Assembly (NCBI RefSeq): GCF_002140915.1
Contig: NZ_NGKU01000001.1
Location: 2,368,528-2,432,527 of the forward strand
DNA: 64,000 nt
Direction of reading: 5' to 3'
From: Candidatus Enterococcus testudinis
GTDB taxonomy: Bacteria > Bacillota > Bacilli > Lactobacillales > Enterococcaceae
The notes under the pieces are model-generated. The model did no database searches. It was not told the DNA's origin and saw only the letters and a program-made list of their open reading frames with translations. Positions 14,893-22,930 of the stretch are shown here, piece by piece. Every line of letters starts with the position of its first letter. Position 1 is the first letter of the stretch. The position numbers were made by a program, and so were the translations under genes.

Positions 14893-15143
14893 ATTCTTCA
14901 AGAAAAAACTTCCGTTTCGCAGCAATTCGTCTCTCATTTAAATGAGGCTATCGTAGCGTGACTTACCAGCTAGTATCTAAATGGCAAAGAAAAAAGATTT
15001 CCCTACTATGATCAAATTGGCTGGTACAGTTGCAAAAACATCGCGAAACCCTTCCCGCACAAAAAGAAGGAGAAAAATCACGCATCGTGTTATCTAAAAC
15101 TAGCCAAGAATTCTCCTTAATCATAGAATCAACCAAATGAGGA

Positions 15144-15908
15144 CTACACAGTCCATTCATTCAATGTTTTGTCCTCATCATCTTTCAGCACCAACCAGCC
15201 GTTAGTGTTACCATAATAGAGAAACATCCCCATCTCATTGACGCTTTTCAAGATAACATCTTCCGTTGTTTGATTGCCGGTGATTGCTGTTTGGTTGTCT
15301 TGCCGAATTTTTTCGGCCAATCGAGCAGAAAAACCAATGGATCCATCTTTGTTCAAAGGAAGCTCTTGGCTCAATATTGCACCTTTTTCGATCCGTACTT
15401 GATTCCTTTTTTGCCAATAGACAGTTGCTTTGCTTCCTTGATAGTCCACATAGAATGGACGCTCCGCCAACGTTTTCGACCATTTGTGTTGCGGCTTGCC
15501 TGGTTTCGACGCTTTTTTCACAGCCTCCACTTCCTTACGGGGACTGTAACCTAGCCAGTCCAACAATTGGTCAAATGCACCTGCACAAGATGCAATATTC
15601 TTCACCTGTTCGCTAGGAATCACTTGGTCTTTATTTGCTGAGCGTTGATATTTTTGTCGGTAATATTCAACCAAATAACCCGCCATCATATCCCAATTCG
15701 GTGTCAAGATAATCACACGTGTGGCTGCTTTTGCAGCTTCAAATTGACGGTCATCCAAGACATCTACGATTTGATTGCTCACTATCACAAGAATGACGCT
15801 GTTCTTTGGAATCGATGTTGGCTCATCCATGATTGCCAATCGCCCCGCTTCATCTGGTAATACCAACGATAATTGTTGCTGGTCATACACTGCTTCTTTT
15901 ATCTTCAT
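15144..15908 (-). CDS. Uncharacterised 254-residue protein
   Basis: I do not recognise the family with confidence. AAGGAGG nine bases before the ATG at 15908 fixes the start; an in-frame ATG at 15929 precedes that site. The N-terminal part (about 1-90) has a Rossmann-like hydrophobic strand pattern (VILVIVSNQIVDVL, then RVIILTPNWD). The middle (about 120-145) is lysine-rich and probably flexible. The C-terminal part from about 150 contains YVDYQGSKATVYW, LNKDGSIGFSARLAEKIRQ and MGMFLYYGNTNGWLVLKD, like a compact domain. No signal peptide or membrane segment is present. It appears monocistronic. Confidence 0.75.
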   Translation of the reverse strand: MKIKEAVYDQQQLSLVLPDEAGRLAIMDEPTSIPKNSVILVIVSNQIVDVLDDRQFEAAKAATRVIILTPNWDMMAGYLVEYYRQKYQRSANKDQVIPSEQVKNIASCAGAFDQLLDWLGYSPRKEVEAVKKASKPGKPQHKWSKTLAERPFYVDYQGSKATVYWQKRNQVRIEKGAILSQELPLNKDGSIGFSARLAEKIRQDNQTAITGNQTTEDVILKSVNEMGMFLYYGNTNGWLVLKDDEDKTLNEWTV

Positions 15909-15983
15909 CTTTGGTGCCCTCCTTATCATTCATGCGCATTATACCATTTCTGAAAGAGACGCTATGCAAAGATTGTTTCAAAA

Positions 15984-16014
15984 AAAAAGATGATCGATCA
16001 CCGATCATCTTTTC
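15984..16014. terminator. Bidirectional terminator
   Basis: Perfect stem AAAAGATGATCG / CGATCATCTTTT with a five-base loop and A and T runs on both sides. Confidence 0.8.
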
Positions 16015-16078
16015 GTTCTTGCCGATTCTGTTCATCTGCATAGACATTGGTTCCTGTTTACACAATGCCTATCTTCAA

Positions 16079-16306
16079 TCAACTAAAGAAGCAATCAACC
16101 AATGCAGGCCCGTAGATTTCATCGTATTTGGCTACAACACGTCCACATCGTTCTTCAATGTCTTCATGATCTACTCCGTCATAACGGATCACGTTCAGTA
16201 CTACACACTTTTCCATTTTACTGACTACTTCTCCAATAATGCGGCGTTGGATGCCGACTGGTTTACATTCATAAGCTTTGCCTAAAACAACTGTTTCTAC
16301 GTTCAT
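16079..16306 (-). CDS. Conserved-looking hypothetical protein, 75 residues
   Basis: Small cysteine-containing protein with alternating hydrophobic strands (VETVVLGKAYECKPVG, RRIIGEVVSKMEKCVVLNVIRYD) and a C-terminal ALVDCFF. AAGGAGAG seven bases before the ATG strongly supports translation. The all-beta look and the E-x-C-x-P-V-G turn suggest a small beta-barrel, but I cannot assign a family. It lies alone between two terminators. Confidence 0.65.
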   Translation of the reverse strand: MNVETVVLGKAYECKPVGIQRRIIGEVVSKMEKCVVLNVIRYDGVDHEDIEERCGRVVAKYDEIYGPALVDCFFS

Positions 16307-16409
16307 GATTCTCTCCTTAAAATTTCATTTTTCTAATTACATTATCATAATATCATTGAAATCTAATTTAACAAAGAGATATGCCTTGAAAATGAAAGAT
16401 AAGTACAAA

Positions 16410-16441
16410 AAAAGCACTTCCAACAATGGATAGCGCTTCTA
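16410..16441 (-). terminator. Terminator of msrC
   Basis: On the minus strand, AAGCGCT / AGTGCTT plus TCC/GGA pairs form a stem followed by seven T, just past the stop codon. Confidence 0.7.
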
Positions 16442-16456
16442 GAAACATGATAATCT

Positions 16457-16918
16457 TTACTTCTTACTTTCCAACAATAATTGAACAAAGGCTTCAAGAT
16501 ATGTTTGATCGATGGCATCATAACTGCCAACTTTGCTGCTGTCCAAATCTAATACCCCAATCAATTGTCCATCCGTTGTCATCGGTACAACGATTTCCGA
16601 CATGGCAGCAGAATCACAAGAAATGTAATTTTCATGTTCTTTGACATTCGCTACGATCAGTGTTTGATTCTTTTCAGCAGATTCACCACAGACCCCTTTG
16701 CCTAGTTTGATGCGTGTACAAGATACCCGGCCTTGGAATGGACCCAAAATCAGTTCCCCTTCCTCATATAAATAATAGCCAGCAAAAACAGTATCTGCTA
16801 ACGTTTCATTTATTAAAGCAGAAGAATTGGCTAAATTTGCGATCCAATTACTTTCCGCTTCCAAAAGCCCCTTCAATTGAAGCAGCATTAATTCATACAT
16901 TTCGCTTTTTTTATCCAT
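16457..16918 (-). CDS. msrC: Free methionine-(R)-sulfoxide reductase (GAF domain)
   Basis: GAF-domain enzyme of 153 residues that reduces free methionine-R-sulfoxide in the cytoplasm. The three catalytic cysteines are C67, C77 and C101; their spacing (10 and 24) equals that of E. coli C84, C94 and C118. The motifs GRVSCTRIKLGKGVCG and YISCDS and the closing strand LIGVLDLDS are typical of this group. GAGGTGATG before the ATG at 16918 decides the start; further upstream in-frame sequence lacks a ribosome binding site and is not protein-like. Monocistronic, with its own terminator. Confidence 0.93.
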   Translation of the reverse strand: MDKKSEMYELMLLQLKGLLEAESNWIANLANSSALINETLADTVFAGYYLYEEGELILGPFQGRVSCTRIKLGKGVCGESAEKNQTLIVANVKEHENYISCDSAAMSEIVVPMTTDGQLIGVLDLDSSKVGSYDAIDQTYLEAFVQLLLESKK

Positions 16919-17021
16919 GTCATCACCTCTGCTTCTGATTATAAGCATTCCCACGTGATTTGTCTTGTAAAAAAAAACAATTTTCTCAACAAAATTGACT
17001 ACTGAGAAGATACGTGGTTTT

Positions 17022-17660
17022 TCAGGCATCAATCACTGTGAAACGTGTATTGTGCTGTTGCGGTGTTTCGATCTCGTCAAGAATGGCTTTGGCAAGTGTA
17101 CCGCTTGACGTGACAGATTGGTTTTGTCCGTTGAACAACAAATGATCTTTGCCCAAAATAGCTGGCACGGCCGCACCTTCTTGGAAGAGATTTCCTGGTG
17201 AGACACCTACCCAATCGACATTTTTGACTGTTTGCAAGAATACATACTCATCTAATTGATTTTCTGGAATGGCAATCCAGCTTTCACTATCAGGCGCTTT
17301 TTTCAAGTCATTGATATTGCGTTCTCCTTGTTCGTTCAACAAGCTGCCCGCACCTAATATGAAGAAGAGTCTAGTGCTTTGCTCACGGAAAAAAGCCACT
17401 AGTTTCGCCGCCAAGTCAACATGCAAATAAGCTTGATCTGGACTTGTTGCAAAGGCGTCAACGATAACATCAAAGTCTTGCAAGTCTGAGTGTGACAATG
17501 AAAAAGCGTCCTTTTCAATAACTGAACTCTTTTCACCGAATTGTTCTTTCGCTTTTGCTGCATTTCTGACAATGGCCACCACGTCGTGTCCTCGTTGTTG
17601 TCCTTCTTTAAAAATAGCAGATCCTGCATTGCCTGTTGCACCAATAATACCGATTCTCAT
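17022..17660 (-). CDS. NmrA/YwnB-like NAD(P)-binding oxidoreductase
   Basis: Rossmann-fold protein of 212 residues. It opens with the dinucleotide motif MRIGIIGATGNAGSAI and has the atypical short-chain-dehydrogenase pattern of the NmrA/YwnB group (VVAIVRNA, DVIVDAFATSPDQ, FFILGAGSLL, WVGVSPG). AGAGG nine bases before the ATG at 17660 supports this start. The gene is downstream of an Rrf2-type repressor gene and is preceded by a promoter overlapped by an imperfect palindrome. In B. subtilis the genes ywnA (Rrf2) and ywnB (this family) are also adjacent, so a conserved regulator-target pair is likely. The substrate is unknown. Confidence 0.87.
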   Translation of the reverse strand: MRIGIIGATGNAGSAIFKEGQQRGHDVVAIVRNAAKAKEQFGEKSSVIEKDAFSLSHSDLQDFDVIVDAFATSPDQAYLHVDLAAKLVAFFREQSTRLFFILGAGSLLNEQGERNINDLKKAPDSESWIAIPENQLDEYVFLQTVKNVDWVGVSPGNLFQEGAAVPAILGKDHLLFNGQNQSVTSSGTLAKAILDEIETPQQHNTRFTVIDA

Positions 17661-17696
17661 TTCATTCATCCTCTCGTGCCTTTTTCCGATCAATCA

Positions 17697-17751
17697 GTTG
17701 TTACTTAAATAATTACAACAAAAGTATAGAAGAAACTTTGCCTACTGTCAA
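17697..17751 (-). promoter_or_regulatory. Promoter and operator of the NmrA-like gene
   Basis: On the minus strand, TTGACA (17751-17746), a 17-base spacer and TATACT (17728-17723) form a near-consensus promoter. Immediately downstream, at 17719-17697, lies an imperfect palindrome with GTTGT and ACAAC ends, the position expected for an Rrf2 repressor site. The -35 also lies within a hairpin (ACTTTGCC/GGCAAAGT, 17734-17776) that could end the Rrf2 transcript. Confidence 0.65.
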
Positions 17752-17803
17752 GGATTTGACTATTAAGGCAAAGTTTTCCGGCAAAAAATAATGATTCACG
17801 TGG

Positions 17804-18238
17804 CTATTCGCTTTCATTGTTTGCTGATTGCTGGATCCCTTCGATGATCGATTGCAGCGAGATTGCTGCCATTTCAGCTTCTATTTTTTGTTGTAATGAC
17901 GCATACGTAGTCTCCAGGACGTTTTGGATATTGCCGCCAATCATACAATTTGGATTGGTTTTCTTGTCTACATGCAACAGTTGATGTTCTTTTTCGACAC
18001 TGGCATAAATATCAAGCAAAGAAATATCCTTTGGTTCTCTCGTCAATGTTGGATTCGGTTTCCCACGCTGACTCGCGAGCAGCCCCGATACTCTTAAGTC
18101 ACTCATGATCCGTCGCACATAAGCTGGATTGGTTTCAACACTTTGGGCAATTCGGTCACTGGACAAATCGGATCCTTTAAACAAATGGATATAAGCAAGG
18201 ATATGAATGGCGTCACTATATTTGGTTGAATATTTCAT
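17804..18238 (-). CDS. Rrf2-family transcriptional regulator (YwnA-like)
   Basis: Regulator of 144 residues. The N-terminal winged helix (about 1-75) shows the Rrf2 pattern: YSDAIHILAYIHL, SSDRIAQSVETNPAYVRRIMSDLRVSGLL and RGKPNPTL. A dimerisation helix follows (about 95-140). It has a single cysteine (C98) and lacks the three-Cys iron-sulphur ligand set of IscR/NsrR, so it resembles the YwnA/CymR-like branch, which does not carry a cluster. The following gene is an NmrA-like oxidoreductase, the likely target. It probably senses a reactive small molecule or metabolite, but this is inference. Confidence 0.88.
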   Translation of the reverse strand: MKYSTKYSDAIHILAYIHLFKGSDLSSDRIAQSVETNPAYVRRIMSDLRVSGLLASQRGKPNPTLTREPKDISLLDIYASVEKEHQLLHVDKKTNPNCMIGGNIQNVLETTYASLQQKIEAEMAAISLQSIIEGIQQSANNESE

Positions 18239-18295
18239 TCTCTCCCTCCTTCTATCCTGTTATCATACCTCTTTTTGATCAATTAGACAAAAGGA

Positions 18296-18325
18296 GAATG
18301 GCGTTTGATCGTCTGTACGCCATTC
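18296..18325 (-). terminator. Terminator after the VOC-family gene
   Basis: Stem GAATGGCGT / ACGCCATTC with a 12-base loop; on the minus strand it is followed by a T-containing tail. Confidence 0.6.
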
Positions 18326-18369
18326 CCCTTCCTCTATTGTCATCAATCGTGCGTATCATCTACGCGCTT

Positions 18370-18774
18370 TTAGTACCCTTTCGTCCACGCTGATTCCAGT
18401 TGATTGCCATCCAAATCAATGACTTCGTACCCAACCATCAACTCTTCTGGAATCCCCATATCTACTTGAAAATAATCTCCGCCATTGGCTTTCGCGGTTT
18501 CCGCAAAATGCTTCGCCGCTTCAGGGGTATCGAAACTAAATGCTGTCAATGCGCCACTGCTGCTTTGGGTATCTGCAATGTCTCTGCCCTTCAAAAATTG
18601 ACGATAAAAATCATGTGACAAGAGCATGACCCAAATTGACTCGCTCCACATCATCCCACTACTGGTCTCATTGGAAAATTCATCATTTTTTACAAAACCT
18701 AACGCTTCATAAAAAGCTGTTGCACGTTTGACATCAGTGACCGTTAAATTGACAAAGACCATTTTTTGCGCCAT
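18370..18774 (-). CDS. VOC-family (glyoxalase/bleomycin-resistance fold) protein
   Basis: Protein of 134 residues with two beta-alpha-beta-beta-beta repeats. It begins MVFVNLTVTDVKRATAFYEALGF, the classic VOC start, and ends VIDLDGNQLESAW. GGGAG before the ATG at 18774 supports the start. This subgroup, often labelled glyoxalase-like or YaeR/PhnB-related, covers lactoylglutathione lyases, dioxygenases and binding proteins for drugs; neither substrate nor metal use can be read here. Monocistronic. Confidence 0.83.
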   Translation of the reverse strand: MAQKMVFVNLTVTDVKRATAFYEALGFVKNDEFSNETSSGMMWSESIWVMLLSHDFYRQFLKGRDIADTQSSSGALTAFSFDTPEAAKHFAETAKANGGDYFQVDMGIPEELMVGYEVIDLDGNQLESAWTKGY

Positions 18775-18859
18775 CTTTTCTCTCCCTATTTCCCACAAAT
18801 TATTGTGTGCGGTTTCATTATACCACCTATGACGCATTCAAACCAAAAGAGTCACTCAA

Positions 18860-19417
18860 TTACAGCTGTTTGGTCACAACGCAAGGCGAACCGAAGGCCA
18901 CACAATTGGCAGGTATATCCTTGGTCACGAGACTTCCGGCACCAATCACTGTATTTTTGCCGATCGTCACACCTGGTAAGACAATTGAACCAGCACCGAT
19001 CCAGACATTGTCTTCAATCACAACTGGCAGATTATTTTGGGCTTTTCTCAAGCGTAAGGCGGGATCTAACGGATGCGTTCCTGCAGTAAGTGTCACATTT
19101 GGACCAATCATCACATCATCCCCAATCTCGATTCGGGTATCATCGACTAAAGTCAGATTGAAATTGGCATAAAAACGATCACCAATATACGTATTGGCAC
19201 CCCAATTGGCCCGCAGAGGCGCTTCAATATAAACATTTTTTCCTAGTGCCCCTAATAATTGGGTTAAGATCTCTTGTTTTGCTTCCTCATCTGAAGGTCT
19301 GACTTGGTTAAAATCGTAAAGCAATTCATTGTATTTCTTTTGTTCTTTGCCGATCGCTGCATTTTCGTAATAGATTGATCCATTGTGCATACGTTCTTTG
19401 ATTTCTTCTAGGTTCAT
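18860..19417 (-). CDS. Maltose/galactoside O-acetyltransferase (left-handed beta-helix)
   Basis: Protein of 185 residues. The N-terminal Mac domain begins MNLEEIKERMHNGSIYYEN, followed by hexapeptide repeats from about residue 60 (VYIEAPLRANWGANTYIGD, then VWIGAGSIVLPGVTIGKNTVIGAGSLVTKDIP). The catalytic His lies in LTAGTHPLD. Enzymes of the LacA/Maa family move acetyl from acetyl-CoA to a sugar 6-hydroxyl, probably detoxifying non-metabolisable sugars. The C-terminal loop AFGSPCVV differs slightly from the usual GNPAKVI turn. Monocistronic. Confidence 0.9.
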   Translation of the reverse strand: MNLEEIKERMHNGSIYYENAAIGKEQKKYNELLYDFNQVRPSDEEAKQEILTQLLGALGKNVYIEAPLRANWGANTYIGDRFYANFNLTLVDDTRIEIGDDVMIGPNVTLTAGTHPLDPALRLRKAQNNLPVVIEDNVWIGAGSIVLPGVTIGKNTVIGAGSLVTKDIPANCVAFGSPCVVTKQL

Positions 19418-19536
19418 TTGGCACCCCTTACATTTTTGCTGTTGGTTATTGATGTACGCAATTATTTTAACATGTAATGTACTAAGCGTCTTGATTTCAG
19501 AAAACTATATTTTTCCTTTACATGTGAAGGAAAAGA

Positions 19537-19563
19537 AAAAAGCCCTTGAAATCAAGGGCTTTT
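19537..19563 (-). terminator. Terminator of rplS
   Basis: Stem AAAGCCCTTGA / TCAAGGGCTTT with A and T runs on both sides, 20 bases after the rplS stop. Confidence 0.85.
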
Positions 19564-19584
19564 GCTTCATTCGATAATAAAAGA

Positions 19585-19932
19585 TTAACGACGAATTTCT
19601 TTGATACGCGCTGCTTTTCCGTGTAATGCACGTAAGTAGTACAATTTTGCACGACGTACTTTACCGTAACGAACAACTTCGATTTGTGCAACACGAGGTG
19701 TGTGCAATGGGAAGGTACGTTCAACACCGACACCATTTGATACTTTACGTACTGTATACGTTTCGCTGATACCAGCACCGCGGCGTTTGATGACAACACC
19801 TTCGAATAACTGGATACGTTCCCGTGTTCCTTCGACAACTTTCGCATGTACGCGAACAGTGTCACCAGGACGGAAAGCTGGAATATCACTACGTAATTGT
19901 TCTTGAGTTAGTTCTTGAATCAATGGATTCAT
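19585..19932 (-). CDS. rplS: 50S ribosomal protein L19
   Basis: Protein of 115 residues at the 30S-50S interface. It has the family core [34 protein letters not shown] and [17 protein letters not shown], and ends in the basic [17 protein letters not shown]. Longer in-frame sequence upstream belongs to the leader; AAGGAG before the ATG at 19932 fixes the start. Although it follows trmD in the classical order, it has its own promoter and a structured leader here. Confidence 0.98.
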   Translation of the reverse strand: MNPLIQELTQEQLRSDIPAFRPGDTVRVHAKVVEGTRERIQLFEGVVIKRRGAGISETYTVRKVSNGVGVERTFPLHTPRVAQIEVVRYGKVRRAKLYYLRALHGKAARIKEIRR

Positions 19933-20015
19933 ATTTATCATTCTCCTTATTCCCAAACATTCATAAAGCCGTAAGCTCCAGCGGAACATCGTAATAGTTG
20001 AGTTTACACTCACTG
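19933..20015 (-). promoter_or_regulatory. Candidate L19 leader RNA
   Basis: Between the promoter and the start codon, the leader contains a GAGT/ACTC hairpin, a CCG...CGG hairpin and TTCC...GGAA pairing that closes around it just before the ribosome binding site. This resembles the L19 leader described in low-GC Gram-positives, where L19 binding represses its own translation. Recognition is from memory of the motif, not from a covariance search. Confidence 0.45.
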
Positions 20016-20019
20016 AAAT

Positions 20020-20049
20020 ATCTTACCACAGAACCTGTCCTGCTGTAAA
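20020..20049 (-). promoter_or_regulatory. Promoter of rplS
   Basis: On the minus strand, TTTACA (20049-20044), an 18-base spacer and TAAGAT (20025-20020). Confidence 0.55.
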
Positions 20050-20086
20050 GAAGATTTTCTTGTCATGGATGTATTCATTCAATCGA

Positions 20087-20824
20087 TCACTTTTCAGCTT
20101 TGATCTGTGCCAACAGCTTTTCCATTTCAGGGGTCAATGGATAGTCAGCTAACATATCTGGTCGTCGCAAATAGGTGCGTCGCAACGATTCTTTCAGCTG
20201 CCACTCTTCAATCAACTTATGGTTGCCATTCATCAAAACAGCTGGTACCTCCATGTCAGCAAAGACTGCCGGACGGGTATATTGGGGATGTTCCAATAAT
20301 CCTGTTGAATGAGAATCAGTTTGGGCTGAAACATTGTTGCCCAAGACTTCTGGCAATAGACGCACGGTAGCATCGATCATGACCATCGCGCCTAATTCGC
20401 CGCCAGTCAGCACATAATCCCCCAATGAAACTTCATCTGTCACCAAGCTGCGAATCCGTTCATCATAGCCTTCATAATGCCCGCAAATAAAAACCAAATG
20501 TTCTTCTTCGGCAAATGCTTCGGCCATTTTTTGGTTGAATGGTTTGCCGGCTGGATCCAACAAAATGATCCGTTTTTTGGTATTTGGTGTTTCTGCTTCA
20601 ATCGCTTTTAGATTATCATAGACCGGCTGGACTTTCAGCAGCATGCCTGCCCCACCGCCATAAGGATAATCATCTACCGTTTGATGCTTGTTGTCTGAAA
20701 AATCACGGAAGTTGTTTACATTGATCTCTAATAGATTTTTTTCGCGGGCTTTCCCAATGATCGATTCCCCTAGAGGACCATCAAACATGCGGGGAAATAA
20801 CGTCAATACATCAATCCGCATCAT
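20087..20824 (-). CDS. trmD: tRNA (guanine37-N1)-methyltransferase
   Basis: SPOUT-class methyltransferase of 245 residues. It has [13 protein letters not shown] at the start, the S-adenosylmethionine knot ([34 protein letters not shown]) and the C-terminal domain with QYTRPAVF. It adds m1G37 next to the anticodon and so prevents frameshifting. It overlaps the end of rimM by 14 bases, so the two are translationally coupled. Confidence 0.98.
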   Translation of the reverse strand: MMRIDVLTLFPRMFDGPLGESIIGKAREKNLLEINVNNFRDFSDNKHQTVDDYPYGGGAGMLLKVQPVYDNLKAIEAETPNTKKRIILLDPAGKPFNQKMAEAFAEEEHLVFICGHYEGYDERIRSLVTDEVSLGDYVLTGGELGAMVMIDATVRLLPEVLGNNVSAQTDSHSTGLLEHPQYTRPAVFADMEVPAVLMNGNHKLIEEWQLKESLRRTYLRRPDMLADYPLTPEMEKLLAQIKAEK

Positions 20825-21332
20825 CTAACAACCCTTCTGGAATCTCTACCTGAACTTGTCCGCTGGCAAGGTCGATTTCTTTGACCACTGATTCGATATA
20901 CGGAATCAAAGCGTCTTTTTTGCCTTTGCGTTGGATGACCCAAACGTCATTGGCGCCTGGTGACAGAATTTCTTTGACTTTGCCGATCACCTGCTCACCT
21001 TCTAAGACGGTTAAGCCAATAATGTCATGATAATAAAATTCATTTTCTTCAAGTTGTGCTAAATCTTCCTTGGATACTTTCAGGATGCCGTTGCGAAAAG
21101 GCTCAACATCATTGATATTTGGATAGCCTTCAAAGGTCAGCAAGTCAAAGTTTTTGTGCTTGCGATGACCTGAAACGGTTAAGTCCAAAGCTGGTTGATT
21201 TTCACGGAATAAGGTCAATTGTTTGCCTTTGCGGTAACGTTGTTCTGGAAAATCGGTTTGAGAGATCACACGGACTTCTCCACGAATGCCATGGGTATTG
21301 ACGATTTTGCCTACATTTAAATATTCAGTCAC
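20811..21332 (-). CDS. rimM: 16S rRNA processing protein RimM
   Basis: Protein of 173 residues that helps mature the 3' domain of 16S rRNA and binds S19. The N-terminal RimM domain starts [19 protein letters not shown]; the C-terminal PRC-barrel contains [33 protein letters not shown] and ends IPEGLLD. The start is a GTG at 21332 preceded by GAGGAAC. It overlaps trmD. Confidence 0.97.
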   Translation of the reverse strand: MTEYLNVGKIVNTHGIRGEVRVISQTDFPEQRYRKGKQLTLFRENQPALDLTVSGHRKHKNFDLLTFEGYPNINDVEPFRNGILKVSKEDLAQLEENEFYYHDIIGLTVLEGEQVIGKVKEILSPGANDVWVIQRKGKKDALIPYIESVVKEIDLASGQVQVEIPEGLLDDAD

Positions 21333-21432
21333 GTTCGTTCCTCATTTCTTCTGATTTCTTCCCTATTTTAGCATAGGGCATGCGCGAATTCTACCTGCAA
21401 AGCCAGTCGTAGCTTTTTCGCCAATAAATATA

Positions 21433-21473
21433 GACGAGCCTCTATTCAATTGATTATTGAAGAAAGGCTCGTC
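21433..21473 (-). terminator. Terminator of the lipoprotein gene
   Basis: Stem GACGAGCC / GGCTCGTC with additional TTCAAT/ATTGAA pairing, followed on the minus strand by an AT-rich tail. Confidence 0.7.
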
Positions 21474-21510
21474 CAACATACTTAGGTTTATTATAATCGA
21501 TGCAATGCCG

Positions 21511-22329
21511 TTATTGATTCATCGAGACAGCCATTTCTAATGCTGAAATGGCTTCTTGATGTTCTACTGTATACACGCGCTCGTCATCTTGCCAAACAAC
21601 GGTGGTGGCCAGATAGTCGTCTTGGCCCATATCTATGGTGATTTGGCCAACATCTGGAACAGGCAGCATATTCTCTTCAAGATACTCGACTACTTCTTTG
21701 GCTTGGCTTGTAGGATCTTGTTCCTCTTGATTGACTCCTCTAACGGTCAATGACCAATTGCCTTCTTGCCAGCTAAGATAAGTGGATCCTGCTGCCCCTT
21801 GACTGTGACCAGTGATTCCATGACCTAAGTCAACCTCTTGACCACCTTCATCCGCGGTGACATTGACTGCGGCTGCCGCATCTTCAGCGGAGTCATACAC
21901 TTTGGTCTTGTAGCCAGCCATAGCTGTTTCATTGTTCAGCGCTTTGTCATTGACAGCCAATTGCTGATCCAATCCATAGTAGAGAATCGACAAGTCACTG
22001 TCATCGCCATCGGTCGCCGCATTGACGATTTTCCCTTCTCCTACTGGTACTTTGGTCGGTAAAGTGAGGTTAGGAAACGCTTCAGCCAATTGATCAAAGA
22101 CATTGGCTACGTCCATTCCAGATGATGCTTCGTTTTCGTTGTCCATATCTGATGTGGATGAGGTCATTTCAGTGCTTGTATTGCTCATCGTCATACTTTC
22201 ACTGGTTTGGGTACTTATTTGTTCACTAGTGGATGTGCTTGCCTGCGTTTCGTCTGTATCGCCACTGCTGCATGCTGCCAACGCACCAACAGTCAATAAG
22301 GTCATCAATAATCCAACTTCTTTTTTCAC
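21511..22329 (-). CDS. Predicted lipoprotein with Ser/Thr-rich linker
   Basis: Secreted protein of about 272 residues anchored by a lipobox (GALAACSSG). A GGGGGAAT site marks a GTG start at 22329; in-frame sequence further upstream has no ribosome binding site. After the signal comes a Ser/Thr/Met-rich low-complexity linker (about 25-75), then a folded domain (about 80-270) with VFDQLAEAFPNLTLPT, LSILYYGLDQQLAVND and two strand-rich halves. I do not recognise a characterised family; similar enterococcal lipoproteins have no known function. It lies between khpA and rimM and interrupts the usual order there. Confidence 0.8.
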   Translation of the reverse strand: MKKEVGLLMTLLTVGALAACSSGDTDETQASTSTSEQISTQTSESMTMSNTSTEMTSSTSDMDNENEASSGMDVANVFDQLAEAFPNLTLPTKVPVGEGKIVNAATDGDDSDLSILYYGLDQQLAVNDKALNNETAMAGYKTKVYDSAEDAAAAVNVTADEGGQEVDLGHGITGHSQGAAGSTYLSWQEGNWSLTVRGVNQEEQDPTSQAKEVVEYLEENMLPVPDVGQITIDMGQDDYLATTVVWQDDERVYTVEHQEAISALEMAVSMNQ

Positions 22330-22366
22330 AATAATTCCCCCTTGAATCAAGCATACGCTTACGCAA

Positions 22367-22404
22367 AAAAAATGACAAACAACGCACACCGTCTGTCATT
22401 TTTT
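22367..22404. terminator. Bidirectional terminator
   Basis: Stem AAAAAATGACA / TGTCATTTTTT around a 16-base loop, located between the small membrane protein gene and the lipoprotein gene. Confidence 0.75.
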
Positions 22405-22414
22405 CTCATCTAAA

Positions 22415-22672
22415 TCAAAGATTGTTGATCCACTGTTGGATCGATGATGCCATATCTTTGAGCCACTGAACCAATTGATTGCCCCATGTAGATAAATCAC
22501 CCCAGCGAAAATTTTGGGTCCATTGGTTTAGTTGTATCATGATTTCCACACGATAGACCCATAGTAGAAAGAGCAATAATAAAATACCCAATGTCCGCCA
22601 TAGAAATGAGCCGACTTTGTATATGAAGACCACGATTAGCAAGACCACGATCCATGCAATGATTTGTGACAA
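22415..22672 (-). CDS. Small membrane protein, about 85 residues
   Basis: A TTG at 22672 follows a strong AAGGAGGTGG site and gives a protein starting with SQIIAWIVVLLIVVFIY. Two hydrophobic helices (about 4-20 and 25-43) are followed by a Trp/Gln-rich amphipathic tail (about 48-85: LNQWTQNFRW, NQLVQWLKDM, IQQWINNL) that could lie on the membrane surface. ATG starts further upstream lack a ribosome binding site. No family is recognised. Confidence 0.65.
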   Translation of the reverse strand: MSQIIAWIVVLLIVVFIYKVGSFLWRTLGILLLLFLLWVYRVEIMIQLNQWTQNFRWGDLSTWGNQLVQWLKDMASSIQQWINNL

Positions 22673-22764
22673 TTGCCCCACCTCCTTCAGATCTATTATC
22701 GCAAAAAACATCCCTTTTGTCATACATCTCGAGAATGAGAAATAACGCTCACTCATTCCTCTAC

Positions 22765-22872
22765 GGTCAGCTAGTGCTGTTCATCATCTATTCGTCTACA
22801 CTTTGTTACGCCTACAGTCACTTCTAAATGAAAACCGTTAAGAAGGACTTGCATGCCTTGCTGCGCAAGTCA
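22765..22872. repeat. Dispersed intergenic repeat, copy A
   Basis: A 26-mer beginning GGTCAGCTAGTGCTGTTCAT (22765-22790) and a 19-mer TGCCTTGCTGCGCAAGTCA (22854-22872) both recur in the same order and orientation at 63953-64000, with 1 and 2 mismatches. In this copy they are 63 bases apart, and the segment ends in a GACTTGC...GCAAGTC hairpin. No coding frame is apparent. Confidence 0.6.
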
Positions 22873-22892
22873 ATCATAGTGATTCACAGCAA

Positions 22893-22921
22893 AAAAGCAT
22901 CCTTTATAAAAGGATGCTTTC
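22893..22921 (-). terminator. Terminator of the rpsP-khpA operon
   Basis: Perfect stem AAAGCATCCTTT / AAAGGATGCTTT with a three-base loop, ten bases after the khpA stop. Confidence 0.85.
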
Positions 22922-22930
22922 ACTACTTAC

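Noticed and set aside
14941..14980. Possible third copy of the dispersed repeat (CAGCTAGTA)
   Set aside because: Only about nine bases match the core and the second block is absent.
14981..15097. A 38-residue basic frame starting MAKKKDFPTMIKLAG
   Set aside because: No ribosome binding site, no family resemblance, and the opposite strand is equally open. Not listed as a gene.
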